Made by a program: the position numbers and the translations under genes. A DNA stretch of 64,000 nt from Deinococcus metalli (lineage in GTDB: Bacteria; Deinococcota; Deinococci; Deinococcales; Deinococcaceae): the NCBI RefSeq assembly GCF_014201805.1, contig NZ_JACHFK010000001.1, forward strand, positions 186,001-250,000, written 5' to 3'. This document shows positions 53,331 through 64,000 of the stretch, piece by piece. Every line of letters starts with the position of its first letter. Position 1 is the stretch's first letter. Under the pieces are notes generated by a model. That model was not told the origin of the DNA. It saw only the letters and a list, made by a program, of their open reading frames with translations, and ran no database searches.

Positions 53331-54071
53331 ATGCCCCGAACCCGCCGTGTTCGCCCACCCGACCCGCTGCCCCAGGTCAACGAGCCGCCCGCACCGCTGC
53401 CCACCGCCCTGCTGACCGGGCCGCGCGTCTTCGCGCGTGAGCTGGCGCCCACCACCCTGCGCGCGTGGCGCTACCTGGGCGTGGTGGTGCTCAGCTCCGT
53501 GCTGTCCGGCGTGGCGTACACGCTGGTGATCCGCCACGCCACGGTCTGGGCCGCGACGACGGCGGGGGCGACGGTGCCCGGCGCGTCCAGCGTCATCATC
53601 GACGTGCTGGGCGGCACCTTCCTGGGCCTGCTGACCGCCGTGCTGATGTGGGGCCTGGGCTTTGTCGGAGCGGGCCGGGCCGGCCGCGCGGCGGAGGTGT
53701 ACGGCGCGAGCTTCGCGCTGCTGGTCCCGCTGTGGGTGCTGGTGATCGTGTGGGCGCTGCTGACCCCGGCCGCCGCGTGGCTGCCCAGTGCGGCGGCGGC
53801 CCGGGCGGCGGGCACGGAACTGGCCGATCTCCAGATCGCCGGTCTGCGCGCGGCGGCCGGAACCCAGGCCGGCGCGCTGCTGCTGCTGGTCACGCTGCTG
53901 GGCACGGCCGCGCAGTGCGTCCTGACCTTCCCGGCGTTTGCCACGCTGACCGGCAAGCCGGTGCGGGCGGCGCTGGGGAGCGTGCTGCCGCTGCTGCCCG
54001 CGCTGCTCGTGCAGTTCGTGGGCGTGGCCCCGCTGGCCGTCGCGGCGCTGTCCCGTCCGCCCGGCAGTTAG
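53331..54071 (+). CDS. Yip1-like multi-pass membrane protein
   Basis: A 246-residue protein with a proline-rich N-terminus (about 1-35) and about five membrane helices (about 50-240). The hydrophobic pattern and position of the helices resemble bacterial Yip1-family proteins, but no diagnostic motif can be named with certainty. A TAGGAT -10 box (53317-53322), which includes the stop codon of the gene before it, lies eight bases ahead of the ATG, so it may also have its own leaderless transcript. Confidence 0.7.
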   Translation: MPRTRRVRPPDPLPQVNEPPAPLPTALLTGPRVFARELAPTTLRAWRYLGVVVLSSVLSGVAYTLVIRHATVWAATTAGATVPGASSVIIDVLGGTFLGLLTAVLMWGLGFVGAGRAGRAAEVYGASFALLVPLWVLVIVWALLTPAAAWLPSAAAARAAGTELADLQIAGLRAAAGTQAGALLLLVTLLGTAAQCVLTFPAFATLTGKPVRAALGSVLPLLPALLVQFVGVAPLAVAALSRPPGS

Positions 54072-54290
54072 ACGGGGTGCGTGGAAGGGGCACCGTGACC
54101 CTCCGGCCATCGGCGGGGTGACCTGCCTGTACCCCGGCTGAAGTCGCTGGGCAGGCACGGCGGATCACGTTCCTGCTATGTTCTGAGTGAAAGTAGCACA
54201 CGCGTTACGTTCAGAGCCCATTGCGGCCCGGGACGGAACGAGGCGGGGGTGGCGCTGCACTGCGCCCGACCTCCGGCGAGGAGACGACCC

Positions 54291-54956
54291 ATGAAACTGC
54301 TGCTCACGTCCGCAGGCATAAAGAACCCCAGCATCCACCGGGCCCTGGTCGATCTCCTGGGCAAGCCGGTCGCCGACGCCACCGCCCTGTGTATTCCCAC
54401 GGCGGGGTACGGGCACCCGCACACGAACCCCACCCACGCGTGGCGGTTCATCAGCGGCCGGGAACGCGACACCCCCATGTGCGAACTGGGCTGGAAGTCC
54501 GTGGGCGTGCTGGAACTCACGGCGCTGCCCAGCATCGGCCGGGAGCGGTGGGTGCCGTGGGTCGAGCAGGCCGACGTCCTGCTGGTGAACGGCGGCGACG
54601 CCCTGTACCTGCACCACTGGATGCAGGAGTCCGGGCTGGCAGAACTCCTGCCGACGCTGCGCGACACGGTCTGGGTGGGCCTGAGTGCCGGGAGCATGGT
54701 GATGACCCCCCGGATCGGGCGGGAGTTCATGGGCTGGACGCCTCCCAGTGGCAGCGACGACACGCTCGGCGTGGTCGACTTCTCCATCTTCCCGCACCTG
54801 AACAACCCGGAGTTGCCGTCGAACACCCTGCCGGCCGCCGAGCGGTGGGCGGCCGCGCTGGGATCACCGGCCTACGCGGTCGACGACGAGACTGCCTTCA
54901 AGGTCACGGACGGGACGGTCGAGGTGATCTCCGAAGGGGAATGGCACCGGCTGTAG
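54291..54956 (+). CDS. pepE: S51 peptidase (alpha-aspartyl dipeptidase-like, PepE family)
   Basis: A 221-residue cytoplasmic serine peptidase resembling peptidase E. The nucleophile elbow is GLSAGSM (about 130-136) with VNGGDALYL ahead of it and FPHLNNPE after, as in the family, which cleaves Asp-X dipeptides or related cyanophycin products. AGGAGA precedes the ATG at 54291. An extended -10 (TGCTATGTT) near 54180 may be its promoter, leaving a leader of about 100 bases; the 219-base gap ahead of it shows no other gene. Confidence 0.85.
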   Translation: MKLLLTSAGIKNPSIHRALVDLLGKPVADATALCIPTAGYGHPHTNPTHAWRFISGRERDTPMCELGWKSVGVLELTALPSIGRERWVPWVEQADVLLVNGGDALYLHHWMQESGLAELLPTLRDTVWVGLSAGSMVMTPRIGREFMGWTPPSGSDDTLGVVDFSIFPHLNNPELPSNTLPAAERWAAALGSPAYAVDDETAFKVTDGTVEVISEGEWHRL

Positions 54957-55053
54957 ACCGGGAACCGGTTCGCCGCTCCTCGCTCGTGGCCTGGGGTCGG
55001 TGATTCTGCAAGACCGGGAGCGGGCTCCGGTCACGGGTGCTGGCTCACCGGCC

Positions 55054-55560
55054 CTACTTCAGGAGGCTGTGCGCGGGATCCCACAGCCGCCACAGTTCGT
55101 ACACGCCGACCAGCGTGTGCAGCACGACCTTCGCGGCGATGCCCGCCAGCAGGCCGATCAGCGTGCCCCACGCCGAGCGCAGCGAGTCCTGCACGGACTT
55201 GCCCACCACCAGCAGTTCCGCCAGGAAGGCCCCGGCGAGCGGCCCCACGATCAGGCCGAAGGGAATCACCGGAAGCAGGCCCACGATGCCGCCGATCAGT
55301 GCGCCCCACATCGCCTGCCGGCTCCCCCCGTAGCGCCGCGCGCCCCACGCGGACGCGACATTGTCCACGCTCATGATCAGCACCGTGATCACCGCGAAGG
55401 TCAGCAGGAATGGAATGTCCGGCCACGCCTGGAAGCCGTCGAGCAGCGTGGCGGCCACGGTGCCCAGGAAGATGATCAGGGTGGCGGGCATGGCGGGCAC
55501 GAAGGTGCCGATCATGCCGACGATCCACGCGAGCAGGAAGATCAGGAAGGGGAGGGTCAT
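55054..55560 (-). CDS. DUF456 family membrane protein
   Basis: A 168-residue protein with about four membrane helices and the glycine-rich DUF456 pattern ([15 protein letters not shown] near 15-30, [30 protein letters not shown] near 85-115). Function unknown in the family. The start at 55560 is the conserved [12 protein letters not shown]; an extension to 55638 would cross the tRNA terminator region. It is downstream of the initiator tRNA on the same strand, separated by a terminator. Confidence 0.82.
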   Translation of the reverse strand: MTLPFLIFLLAWIVGMIGTFVPAMPATLIIFLGTVAATLLDGFQAWPDIPFLLTFAVITVLIMSVDNVASAWGARRYGGSRQAMWGALIGGIVGLLPVIPFGLIVGPLAGAFLAELLVVGKSVQDSLRSAWGTLIGLLAGIAAKVVLHTLVGVYELWRLWDPAHSLLK

Positions 55561-55623
55561 CTCGGCTTCCGGGTACGCGGCGCGGGGCAGGGGGGTTCCG
55601 CACCCCCCGCGTGACCCGGCATG

Positions 55624-55648
55624 AAAAAGCCCCACCAAGCGGTGGGGG
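55624..55648 (-). terminator. Terminator of the initiator tRNA
   Basis: CCCCACC and GGTGGGG form a stem with a four-base loop; on the minus strand it is followed by CTTTTT. Confidence 0.9.
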
Positions 55649-55651
55649 AAG

Positions 55652-55728
<77 letters not shown>

Positions 55729-55919
55729 ATACCGTGCCAAGCACGTTTTCTGTTACATTTCGCGTCCCAGAGGGGCTTTCCTCGGAAGCGCTCAGGAATA
55801 GTACCCCTCCATGCCAGAACTGTCAACTGTGCATCAGGTGCCGCTGCGCTTCAGGTGCGGCGGGCCCGACCGGGGGATCGCCCACCACCCCGCCCGCGCC
55901 GCGCCGGTACTCTGGGCGG

Positions 55920-56957
55920 GTGGACGACCAGCCCAGCGGCATCCAGGCCCGCAAGATGCACCACATCGAGGCGTGCTTGCAGCCGCAGAGCCAGTACCAG
56001 ACAGTCACGACCGGCCTGGACCGCGTGCCGTGGCCGTACCGGGCGCTGCCCGACGTGAACCTGGACGAGGTGGAGCTGGCTACCACGTTCCTGGGCCGCC
56101 GGCTGGCCGCGCCCGTGCTGATCGGCGCGATGACCGGGGGCGCCGAGCGCGCGGGAACGATCAACCGCAACCTCGCCGTCGCCGCGCAGCGCCTCGGCCT
56201 CGGCATGATGCTCGGCTCGCAGCGCGTGATGCTCGAACGCCCGGAGGTCGCCGGCACCTTCCGCGTGCGGGACGTCGCGCCGGACGTCCTGCTGGTCGGG
56301 AACCTGGGCGCCGCGCAGTTCGGCCTGGGCTACGGCGTGCCCGAGGCCCTGCGTGCTGTGCGCGACGTCGGCGCCGACGCGCTGGCGATCCATGCCAATC
56401 CGCTCCAAGAGGCCATGCAGGCGGGCGGCGACACGCGCTGGCGGGGTCTGCTGGAGCGGCTGTCGGACGTGATCCCGGCGCTGCCGTTCCCCGCGCTGCT
56501 CAAGGAAGTCGGGCACGGCCTGGACGTGACCACCGCCCACGCGGCGGCCGGCGCGGGCTTTGCGGCGCTGGACGTGGCCGGGGCCGGCGGCACGAGCTGG
56601 GCGCGGGTGGAGCAGCTCGTGCGGCACGGCGGCGTGCGCTCGCCGGACCTGTGCGAGCTGGGCATCCCGACCGCGCAGGCACTGCGGGAGGTGCACGCGG
56701 CGCTGCCCGGCATGCCGCTGGTGGCGTCCGGCGGCATCCGCACCGGCCTGGACGCCGCCCGCGCCCTGGCGCTGGGCGCGCAGGTGGTCGCGGTGGCCCG
56801 GCCGCTGCTGGAACCGGCCCTGGACAGCGCGGACGCGGCCGAGGCGTGGCTGTCGGCCTTCCTGCGCGAGCTGGGGGTCGCGCTGTTCGTGGGCGGCCAC
56901 GGCAGCGTGGACGACCTGCGCCCGGCCCTGGAGCGGCCCCTGAGCGTTTCGCGCTAG
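55920..56957 (+). CDS. fni: Type 2 isopentenyl-diphosphate delta-isomerase
   Basis: Interconverts isopentenyl and dimethylallyl diphosphate using FMN and NADPH, supplying carotenoid and quinone synthesis. The 345-residue TIM-barrel protein shows ARKMHHIEACL, LIGAMTGGAERAG, the glycine-rich FMN regions (GSQRVMLERPE, HANPLQEAMQ, LKEVGHGLD) and ASGGIRTGLDAARALALGA near the end. The start is the GTG at 55920, six bases after TACTCT (55908-55913); the longer frame from 55692 runs back into the tRNA. Its end overlaps the convergent ruvA by four bases. Confidence 0.96.
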   Translation: MDDQPSGIQARKMHHIEACLQPQSQYQTVTTGLDRVPWPYRALPDVNLDEVELATTFLGRRLAAPVLIGAMTGGAERAGTINRNLAVAAQRLGLGMMLGSQRVMLERPEVAGTFRVRDVAPDVLLVGNLGAAQFGLGYGVPEALRAVRDVGADALAIHANPLQEAMQAGGDTRWRGLLERLSDVIPALPFPALLKEVGHGLDVTTAHAAAGAGFAALDVAGAGGTSWARVEQLVRHGGVRSPDLCELGIPTAQALREVHAALPGMPLVASGGIRTGLDAARALALGAQVVAVARPLLEPALDSADAAEAWLSAFLRELGVALFVGGHGSVDDLRPALERPLSVSR

Positions 56958-57553
56958 CGCAGGCGGCCCAGCGCCCGGCGGATCAGCGCGTCGGCGGACT
57001 GCGCGGGGTCGGAGGCCAGCAGTTCGGCCACCGCCGCCCGCACCTGCGCCTCCCGGAAGCCCAGGGCCAGCAGCGCGTCCACCGCGTCGCGCCCAGCGGT
57101 GGTGGCGACCGGCGCGGCGCGGCCCCCGCTGCCGGTGGCGGGCGCGGCCAGATGCTCCGGCACCTTGTTCTGGAGTTCCAGCACCAGCCGCTCGGCGGTC
57201 TTCTTGCCCACGCCGCTGACGCTGGACAGCAGCTTGACGTCGCCGGAGAGCAGGCCCTGCGCGAGCGCCGAGACCGGTATGGCCGACAGCAGCGCCAGCG
57301 CCAGCTTGGGGCCGACGCCGCTCACGCCGGTCAGCAGGTCGAACAGCCGCACGCTGTCGGCGTCCAGGAAGCCGAACAGCAGCTGCGCGTCCTCGCGCAC
57401 GACGAAGCGGGTGTTCAGTTCGGCCGGCTGGCCCACCGCGAGTTTCGCCAGCGTGCCGGCCGGGCACTGCACCTCGTAGCCCACGCCGCCCGTGACGACC
57501 ACGGCGCTCGCCTCGCGCACCTCACGCACCACGCCGGACAGGTAGGCAATCAT
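56954..57553 (-). CDS. ruvA: Holliday junction DNA helicase subunit RuvA
   Basis: Binds four-way DNA junctions and loads the RuvB motor during recombination repair. The 199-residue protein has the N-terminal OB fold (MIAYLSGVVREV), the two helix-hairpin-helix motifs (LTGVSGVGPKLALALLS and LSSVSGVGKKTAERLVLEL) and the C-terminal RuvB-binding domain (about 150-199, ALLALGFREAQVRAAV). TAGAAT (57561-57566) ends seven bases before the ATG. ruvB is not adjacent here. Confidence 0.97.
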   Translation of the reverse strand: MIAYLSGVVREVREASAVVVTGGVGYEVQCPAGTLAKLAVGQPAELNTRFVVREDAQLLFGFLDADSVRLFDLLTGVSGVGPKLALALLSAIPVSALAQGLLSGDVKLLSSVSGVGKKTAERLVLELQNKVPEHLAAPATGSGGRAAPVATTAGRDAVDALLALGFREAQVRAAVAELLASDPAQSADALIRRALGRLR

Positions 57554-57621
57554 TGCGCCGATTCTAGTGCCGCGCTGCTGCCCGTTCCGGAACGGAGGGC
57601 AGATTCCGCCATACTGCCCGC

Positions 57622-58227
57622 ATGCCCACCATCCGCCCCGCCTGCGAGTCCGACCGGGACGCCCTGTACACCATCTGTCTGGAGACCGGCGACAGCGGCG
57701 AGGACGCCACCGGCCTGTACGCCGATCCCCTGATCCTGGGCCACGTGTACGCCGGCCCGTACCTGTCGCACGCCCCGGACTACGCCTTCGTGCTGGAAGA
57801 CGAGCAGGGCGTGGGCGGCTACGTGATCGGTGCGCCGGACTCGCGCGCCTTCGAGGCCACGCTGGAACGCGAGTGGTGGCCGGCCCTGCGCGCCCAGTAC
57901 CCGGATCCGGCCGGAATTCCCCGCGCCGAGCGCACGCCGGACCAGCGGATCATGGCGATCATCCACGACCGCACCCGCCGGATCGGGGATGTGGCCGACG
58001 CGTACCCCGCGCACCTGCACATCGACCTGCTGCCCCGCATGCAGGGCGGCGGCAATGGCCGGGCGCTGATGGAGCGGCTGTTCGCGGCGCTGCGGGACGC
58101 GGGCGTGCCCGGCGTGCACCTCGGCGTGGGCGAACGCAATGTCCGCGCGCAGGGCTTCTACCGTCACCTGGGTTTCCGGGAACTGGAACGCCAGGGCGGC
58201 GGCATCACCCTGGGCCTGACGCTCTGA
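57622..58227 (+). CDS. GNAT-family N-acetyltransferase
   Basis: A 201-residue acetyltransferase with the acetyl-CoA signature LLPRMQGGGNGRALMERL (about 133-150) and the downstream NVRAQGFYRHLGF segment. The overall look, with a long loop before the CoA motif, recalls the GNAT domain found in bacterial O-GlcNAcase-like proteins, but the substrate is unknown. CATACT (57610-57615) ends six bases before the ATG. Divergent from ruvA. Confidence 0.88.
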   Translation: MPTIRPACESDRDALYTICLETGDSGEDATGLYADPLILGHVYAGPYLSHAPDYAFVLEDEQGVGGYVIGAPDSRAFEATLEREWWPALRAQYPDPAGIPRAERTPDQRIMAIIHDRTRRIGDVADAYPAHLHIDLLPRMQGGGNGRALMERLFAALRDAGVPGVHLGVGERNVRAQGFYRHLGFRELERQGGGITLGLTL

Positions 58228-58272
58228 CGGCGGGCGCGGCGGTGCGCCGTGGCCGTCGTCCCGGCACTGAGC

Positions 58273-58305
58273 GTGGAGGTGAGGGGAACGTCCCCCCACA
58301 TCCAC
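58273..58305. terminator. Hairpin between the GNAT and MFS genes
   Basis: A 14-position stem with two mismatches (GTGGAGGTGAGGGG region with CCCCCCACATCCAC) sits between two convergent genes. No T tract follows, so it is a weaker terminator call. Confidence 0.5.
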
Positions 58306-58317
58306 GGTCGCCGGCGC

Positions 58318-59526
58318 CTAGACGGGCCGGATCGCCTGACGGGCGCTGAGCGCCAGCAGGGCGGCGGCCATCACCACAGCCGCGGCGGCGCCCCACACGA
58401 AGCCGTGCGCCTCGTGCCCGGCCGGCGACGCGAGCAGCAGCGGGCTGAGGAACTGGCCCATGAACACGGCGCTGCTCATGCCGGCCGTCACCCGGCCCCG
58501 CCACGCGGGCGGCGTCAGGTCGGCCAGCCACGTGTACAGGTTCGGGAACACCAGCCCGCCGCCCAGACCAGCCAGGATCAGGCCCACGACCACCGCCGGC
58601 AGGGCAGGCGCGGACGCCACGACGGCCCAGCCCCCGGCGACCAGCGCGAAGCCCAGCGCCGCGACGCGCCGGGGATCGAAGCGGCCCGCGGCCCGCGCAT
58701 ACGCCAGCGAGGTCACGGCGGACGTGAGCGCGAAGGTGCCGAGCAGCACCCCGATCATCGCGGGCGCCGCGCCCAGGGTGCGCAGCAGGAAGGGGCCCTG
58801 GGCGGGCATCAGGTAGAAGACGACCATGTAGCCCAGCGCCAGCGCGTACACCACCCCGACCGCTCCCCAGCGCGGCGCCGCGCTGCTCCCCTCGGCGGTC
58901 TCGACCTCGGCCGGGACGCCGCGCGGCAATCTCCACACCAGCGGCAGCAGCAGCGCGGCCAGCAGGTACAGCCCGAAGGGTGCTCGCCACGACTGCGCGG
59001 CGAGCACGCCTCCGATGGGGAACAGCAGCGCGCCGCCGAAGCTGGAGAACGCCGCCTGCTGGCTCAGGAAGCGTCCGCGCGCGGGGCCGCTGAACAGGTC
59101 GTTCACCAGCGCGCCGGCAGCCGTCATGGTGCCGGCCACCGCGAGGCCCAGCACCACGCGCCCGACCAGCACGCCGCCCAGCGTCATGGCGACCAGCCCG
59201 CTCGCGCCGCCCACGGCGTACAGCGCCAGCGACCACAGCAGCACCGGGCGCCGGCCGTGGCGGTCGGCCAGCGCGCCGCTCAGGGGGGCGCTGATGGCGA
59301 TAACCAGGCCCACGATGGTCAGCGAGAGCTTGACCAGCAGCGCCGCGTGTGGCGTGCTGGCGAAGTGTGCCTGCATGGCGGGCAGCGCGGGGGCGATGGT
59401 CGCGCCGGACATGATGGTCAGCGCGGACAGCAGCAGGATGGTGGCCTGGGTCAGGCGGTCGGGCAGGGGAGCGGTCCGGGCAGAAACCGCCGGGTGATCC
59501 GCGAGGGCAGGGGCGCGCGACGTCAT
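58318..59526 (-). CDS. MFS transporter (drug/sugar efflux type)
   Basis: A 402-residue permease with 12 predicted helices. SGALADRHGRRPVLL (about 82-96) is the cytoplasmic loop signature of the superfamily, and GRVVLGLAVAGTMTAAGALVNDLF follows as in drug:H+ antiporters of the 12-helix group. Substrate unknown. The start at 59526 has TACCCT (59534-59539) seven bases upstream. Its promoter region backs onto the leader ORF of metG. Confidence 0.9.
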   Translation of the reverse strand: MTSRAPALADHPAVSARTAPLPDRLTQATILLLSALTIMSGATIAPALPAMQAHFASTPHAALLVKLSLTIVGLVIAISAPLSGALADRHGRRPVLLWSLALYAVGGASGLVAMTLGGVLVGRVVLGLAVAGTMTAAGALVNDLFSGPARGRFLSQQAAFSSFGGALLFPIGGVLAAQSWRAPFGLYLLAALLLPLVWRLPRGVPAEVETAEGSSAAPRWGAVGVVYALALGYMVVFYLMPAQGPFLLRTLGAAPAMIGVLLGTFALTSAVTSLAYARAAGRFDPRRVAALGFALVAGGWAVVASAPALPAVVVGLILAGLGGGLVFPNLYTWLADLTPPAWRGRVTAGMSSAVFMGQFLSPLLLASPAGHEAHGFVWGAAAAVVMAAALLALSARQAIRPV

Positions 59527-59610
59527 GCCGAGCAGGGTAGCTTTGAAAAATCAACCGGAACAGGCCATAAAGCACATGTGTTCCCCGACATCGTCCCGTA
59601 CACTGGGACC

Positions 59611-59658
59611 ATGACCCGCTCCCCGCACCCGTCCATGCGAATGCCCCGGCACGCCTGA
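59611..59658 (+). CDS. Possible 15-codon leader ORF upstream of metG
   Basis: An ATG directly six bases after a TACACT -10 box (59599-59604) opens a 15-codon frame, MTRSPHPSMRMPRHA, with three methionines. It is followed by a strong intrinsic terminator (59677-59710) and, 165 bases later, by metG. Placement and composition fit a transcription-attenuation leader, but a short independent leaderless gene is also possible. No length or homology evidence is available for such a short frame. Confidence 0.4.
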   Translation: MTRSPHPSMRMPRHA

Positions 59659-59676
59659 GACTGACCGGTGGGCGGC

Positions 59677-59710
59677 GGGGCGCATCTCTGGCGGATGCGC
59701 TCCTTTCTTT
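59677..59710 (+). terminator. Strong terminator / possible attenuator ahead of metG
   Basis: GGGGCGCATC (59677-59686) pairs over 10 positions with GATGCGCTCC (59694-59703, one G-U) around a seven-base loop and is followed by TTTCTTT. Its left arm could alternatively pair with ATGCG (59635-59639) plus CCCCG (59644-59648) inside the leader ORF, so a switch is conceivable. Confidence 0.75.
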
Positions 59711-59823
59711 GACCCCTCTCTGCGGTTCAGCGTGTCCCTGACGCCACCCGGCACCCAGTGCGTATCCTGTGGGGGTTGCCGGCGTGCCTCCCATCAGGGC
59801 AAGGGCCGGAAAGGACGGACTTC

Positions 59824-61818
<1,995 letters not shown>

Positions 61819-61862
61819 GCCCCCCTCCGGGCGGGAGCGGGCCGGGAGCGTACACTGGCGCC

Positions 61863-62702
61863 ATGCCATTCGTGGTGGTGTCCGGCCTGTCGGGCAGCGG
61901 CAAGAGCACGGTGCTGCGCGCCCTGGAGGACGCCGGATTCTTCACCACGGACAACCTCCCGCCGGAGCTGTGGGGCACCCTGCACGACCTGGCGCGCGCG
62001 CGCGGCCTGCGGCGCATCGCCGTGACCACCGACGCCCGCACGCGCGAGTTCCTGAGCGCCCTGGAGGACAGCTACGCCCGGCTGTCGCGCCGCGAGGAAA
62101 ACCTGCGCGTCCTGTACCTGGAGGCCGAGGCCGAGGTGCTGATCAAGCGCTTCAACTTCACGCGGCGCGAGCACCCGCTGGGCGACACGCTGCTGGTGGA
62201 CGTCGCCCGCGAACGCGACCTGCTGGCGCCCCTGAGGGCTCTGGCCGACACCGTGATCGACACGACCACGCTGAGCGCGAAGGACCTCCAGGCACGGGTG
62301 CTCAGCCTGCTCAAGCTCGACCACGACTTCCGGCTGCGGCTGATGTCCTTCGGGTTCAAGCACGCCCCGCCGCGCGACGTGGACCTGGTGCTGGACGTCC
62401 GCACGCTCCCCAATCCCTACTACGACCCCGAGCTGCGCCCGAAGACGGGCCTGGACCCGGCGGTCGCCGCGTACGCCTTCGAGGGCGAGGAGTCCGAGGC
62501 CTTCTACGCCAGCCTGCGGGACTTCGTGCGCACCGCGGCCGAACGTGCCCGCGCGGCCGGACGCCACGGCTACAGCGTCGGGATCGGCTGCACCGGCGGG
62601 CAGCACCGCAGCGTGGCCGTCGCCGCCCGGCTGACACAGGATCTCGCCGACCTCAACCCACAGGTCACCGACCACCGTGACATGCGCGAGGACCTGACTT
62701 GA
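61863..62702 (+). CDS. rapZ: RapZ/YvcJ-family nucleotide-binding protein
   Basis: A 279-residue P-loop protein. The Walker A motif GLSGSGKST (about 8-16), the family's TDNLPPELW, the central RREHPL segment and the C-terminal [19 protein letters not shown] plus [11 protein letters not shown] are all present. In E. coli RapZ guides RNase E to small RNAs and regulates glucosamine-6-phosphate synthesis; in Bacillus YvcJ binds GTP. TACACT (61851-61856) ends six bases before the ATG. The next gene starts inside its stop codon, giving the conserved yvcJ-yvcK pair. Confidence 0.95.
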   Translation: MPFVVVSGLSGSGKSTVLRALEDAGFFTTDNLPPELWGTLHDLARARGLRRIAVTTDARTREFLSALEDSYARLSRREENLRVLYLEAEAEVLIKRFNFTRREHPLGDTLLVDVARERDLLAPLRALADTVIDTTTLSAKDLQARVLSLLKLDHDFRLRLMSFGFKHAPPRDVDLVLDVRTLPNPYYDPELRPKTGLDPAVAAYAFEGEESEAFYASLRDFVRTAAERARAAGRHGYSVGIGCTGGQHRSVAVAARLTQDLADLNPQVTDHRDMREDLT

Positions 62703-64000
62703 GCGACCCGCCGGCCAGCCGCGAGAGCGCCTTCCGAGTGGAAGCCCGCGCGCGCGGCGAGCACGTCCGGCGCCGCGCGCGCGTGTGGCTGGCCCCCGGT
62801 ATCGGCGTCAAGCGCTGGCTGGCGCTGTTCATGATCTGCACCTTCGTGGGCGCGGTGGGCTTCTTGCATTTCACGTGGACCGGCCCGCTGCACTTCATCG
62901 CCACGAAGTGGATCCTGTGGCTCAATGCCCTGATCGCGCCGGAGGTGCTGCCGCTGTACGTGGCGGGCATCAGCGTCACGACGCTGGCGCTGCTGGGCGC
63001 CCTGTGGAGCATCTTCATGCTCAACCGCAGCATGTTGGGCGGCACCGGCACGCTGCCCGGGCAGGCGGTGGACATGATCCTGGAGCAGCGCAACCTGTCG
63101 CGCGGCCCGCGCCTGGTGGCGGTGGGCGGCGGCACCGGGCTGTCGAACCTGCTCAGCGGCCTGCGCAGCTACTCCAGCAACATCACGGCGGTCGTGGCCG
63201 TCTCGGACGACGGCGGGTCCAGCGGCCGGCTGCGCGAATCGCTGCAGATGATCGCGCCGGGCGACCTGACCGACTGCTACGCCGCCCTGAGCGACAGCCC
63301 GGTCATGGCCAGATTGCTGCTGCACCGTTTCCAGCGCGGCGACGGCATCTCCGGGCACACCTTCGGCAACCTGATGCTCGCTACGCTCTCCGAGGAACAG
63401 GGCGGGCTGGGCGAGGCCATGAAGGACATCCACGAGGTGCTGCGCATCCGCGGGCGCGTGTACCCGGCGTCCACCCACCCGACCACGCTGGTCGCCTCGC
63501 TCAGCGACGGCCGCGAGATCCGCGGCGAGAGTTCCTTCGCCGCGCAGGTGGGGAACGCCCGCATCACGCGCGTTCGCCTCGACCCGCCGGACCTGCCCGC
63601 GCTGCCCGACGTGCTGGACGCCGTCCGCGAGGCCGGGCAGATCGTGCTGGGGCCTGGCAGCCTGTTCACGTCGATCATCCCGGCGCTGCTGGTGCCGGAG
63701 ATCGCGCATGCCATCCGGCAGTCCGCGGCGCCGCTGGTGTACGTCGCGAGCCTGATGACCGAACCTGGCGAGACCGACAACCTGACCCTGGAGGACCACG
63801 TGCAGGCCATCACCGCGCACCTGGGCCGCATGCCGGACCGCGTGCTGGTGAACAGCGAGAGCCCGCCAGACGACGTGATGCGCCGCTACGCCGACGCCGG
63901 CGCCCACCTGCTCGACCTGCACGGCGCCAGCCACGACCTGCGCAGCCGGGTCACGCAGCTGCCGCTGCTCCAGCCGGGTCAGGCCCGGCACAACCCGGAA
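62699..64000 (+). CDS. yvcK: YvcK/CofD-like gluconeogenesis factor with N-terminal membrane helices (partial)
   Basis: The frame starts with a TTG at 62699 overlapping the rapZ stop and stays open to the window end (434 codons). After a basic N-terminus come two membrane helices (about 38-58 and 80-105), then the CofD-like domain with [39 protein letters not shown] and [19 protein letters not shown]. In Bacillus YvcK is a soluble protein that controls wall synthesis and growth on gluconeogenic carbon and binds UDP-sugars. Here the membrane helices suggest anchoring. No earlier start in this frame keeps spacing from rapZ. The 3' end, and any whiA gene after it, lie beyond the window. Confidence 0.9.
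   Translation, partial: MSDPPASRESAFRVEARARGEHVRRRARVWLAPGIGVKRWLALFMICTFVGAVGFLHFTWTGPLHFIATKWILWLNALIAPEVLPLYVAGISVTTLALLGALWSIFMLNRSMLGGTGTLPGQAVDMILEQRNLSRGPRLVAVGGGTGLSNLLSGLRSYSSNITAVVAVSDDGGSSGRLRESLQMIAPGDLTDCYAALSDSPVMARLLLHRFQRGDGISGHTFGNLMLATLSEEQGGLGEAMKDIHEVLRIRGRVYPASTHPTTLVASLSDGREIRGESSFAAQVGNARITRVRLDPPDLPALPDVLDAVREAGQIVLGPGSLFTSIIPALLVPEIAHAIRQSAAPLVYVASLMTEPGETDNLTLEDHVQAITAHLGRMPDRVLVNSESPPDDVMRRYADAGAHLLDLHGASHDLRSRVTQLPLLQPGQARHNPE

Noticed and set aside
57553..57621. Radiation/desiccation response motif near ruvA
   Set aside because: The known 17-base palindrome (TTATGTCATTGACATAA-like) does not appear here or in the other gaps I inspected.
59659..59823. T-box or S-box riboswitch upstream of metG
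   Set aside because: No T-box consensus (TGGNACCGCG-like) or SAM-riboswitch core could be found; only the leader ORF and terminator are supported.

Overview
The window looks like a chromosomal segment of a Deinococcus-type bacterium. The evidence is very high GC, a DinB-family protein, a type 2 isopentenyl-diphosphate isomerase, an NMN adenylyltransferase of the NadM-Nudix type, and a dense use of promoters whose -10 box (TANNNT, often TACACT or TAGACT) lies only 5-8 bases before the start codon. That spacing implies leaderless mRNAs, described for Deinococcus deserti. No transposon, prophage or CRISPR array is visible. Most of the content is housekeeping, with a few islands of lower GC.

Layout. 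1-6900: end of a PBP4-like carboxypeptidase, rdgB, a divergent sufE/rhodanese pair, an amylase-oxidoreductase operon and a CCA-type tRNA nucleotidyltransferase. 6966-13600: tRNA-Ala, a sensor histidine kinase, peroxiredoxin, PIG-L deacetylase, C39-like peptidase, a voltage-gated potassium channel with a zinc-ribbon tail, and a membrane diguanylate cyclase. 13650-19700: small hypothetical genes and two surface lipoproteins, one an ExeM-type nuclease. 19770-26220: a TauE-like exporter pair and a FadN-FadA beta-oxidation operon interrupted by a hydrolase and an AT-richer SUKH gene. 26400-28215: tandem paralogous lipoproteins. 28273-31665: an NAD cluster (nadE, pncB, nadM with a broken Nudix half).

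31660-46600: small hypotheticals, an RlmI-like methyltransferase, a subtilisin-like lipoprotein, HAD hydrolase, an APH-type kinase with a small EamA transporter, DinB, pgi, a TetR regulator, hpf, butyrate kinase, an EF-G paralog, and a frameshifted beta-propeller gene. 46683-50458: a two-gene heterodimeric ABC exporter. 50700-55560: threonine aldolase, CPBP protease, YkvA and Yip1-like membrane proteins, a PepE-like peptidase and a DUF456 protein. 55652-64000: initiator tRNA, fni, ruvA, GNAT, MFS, metG with a possible attenuated leader, rapZ, and the start of a membrane-anchored YvcK.

The most interesting points are: a 15-codon leaderless ORF followed by a strong terminator just ahead of metG; loss of the Nudix box inside an otherwise intact NadM fusion; the orphan SUKH gene inside the fad operon; and the zinc ribbon on the potassium channel. 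All functional calls come from reading motifs by eye; no database search was run.
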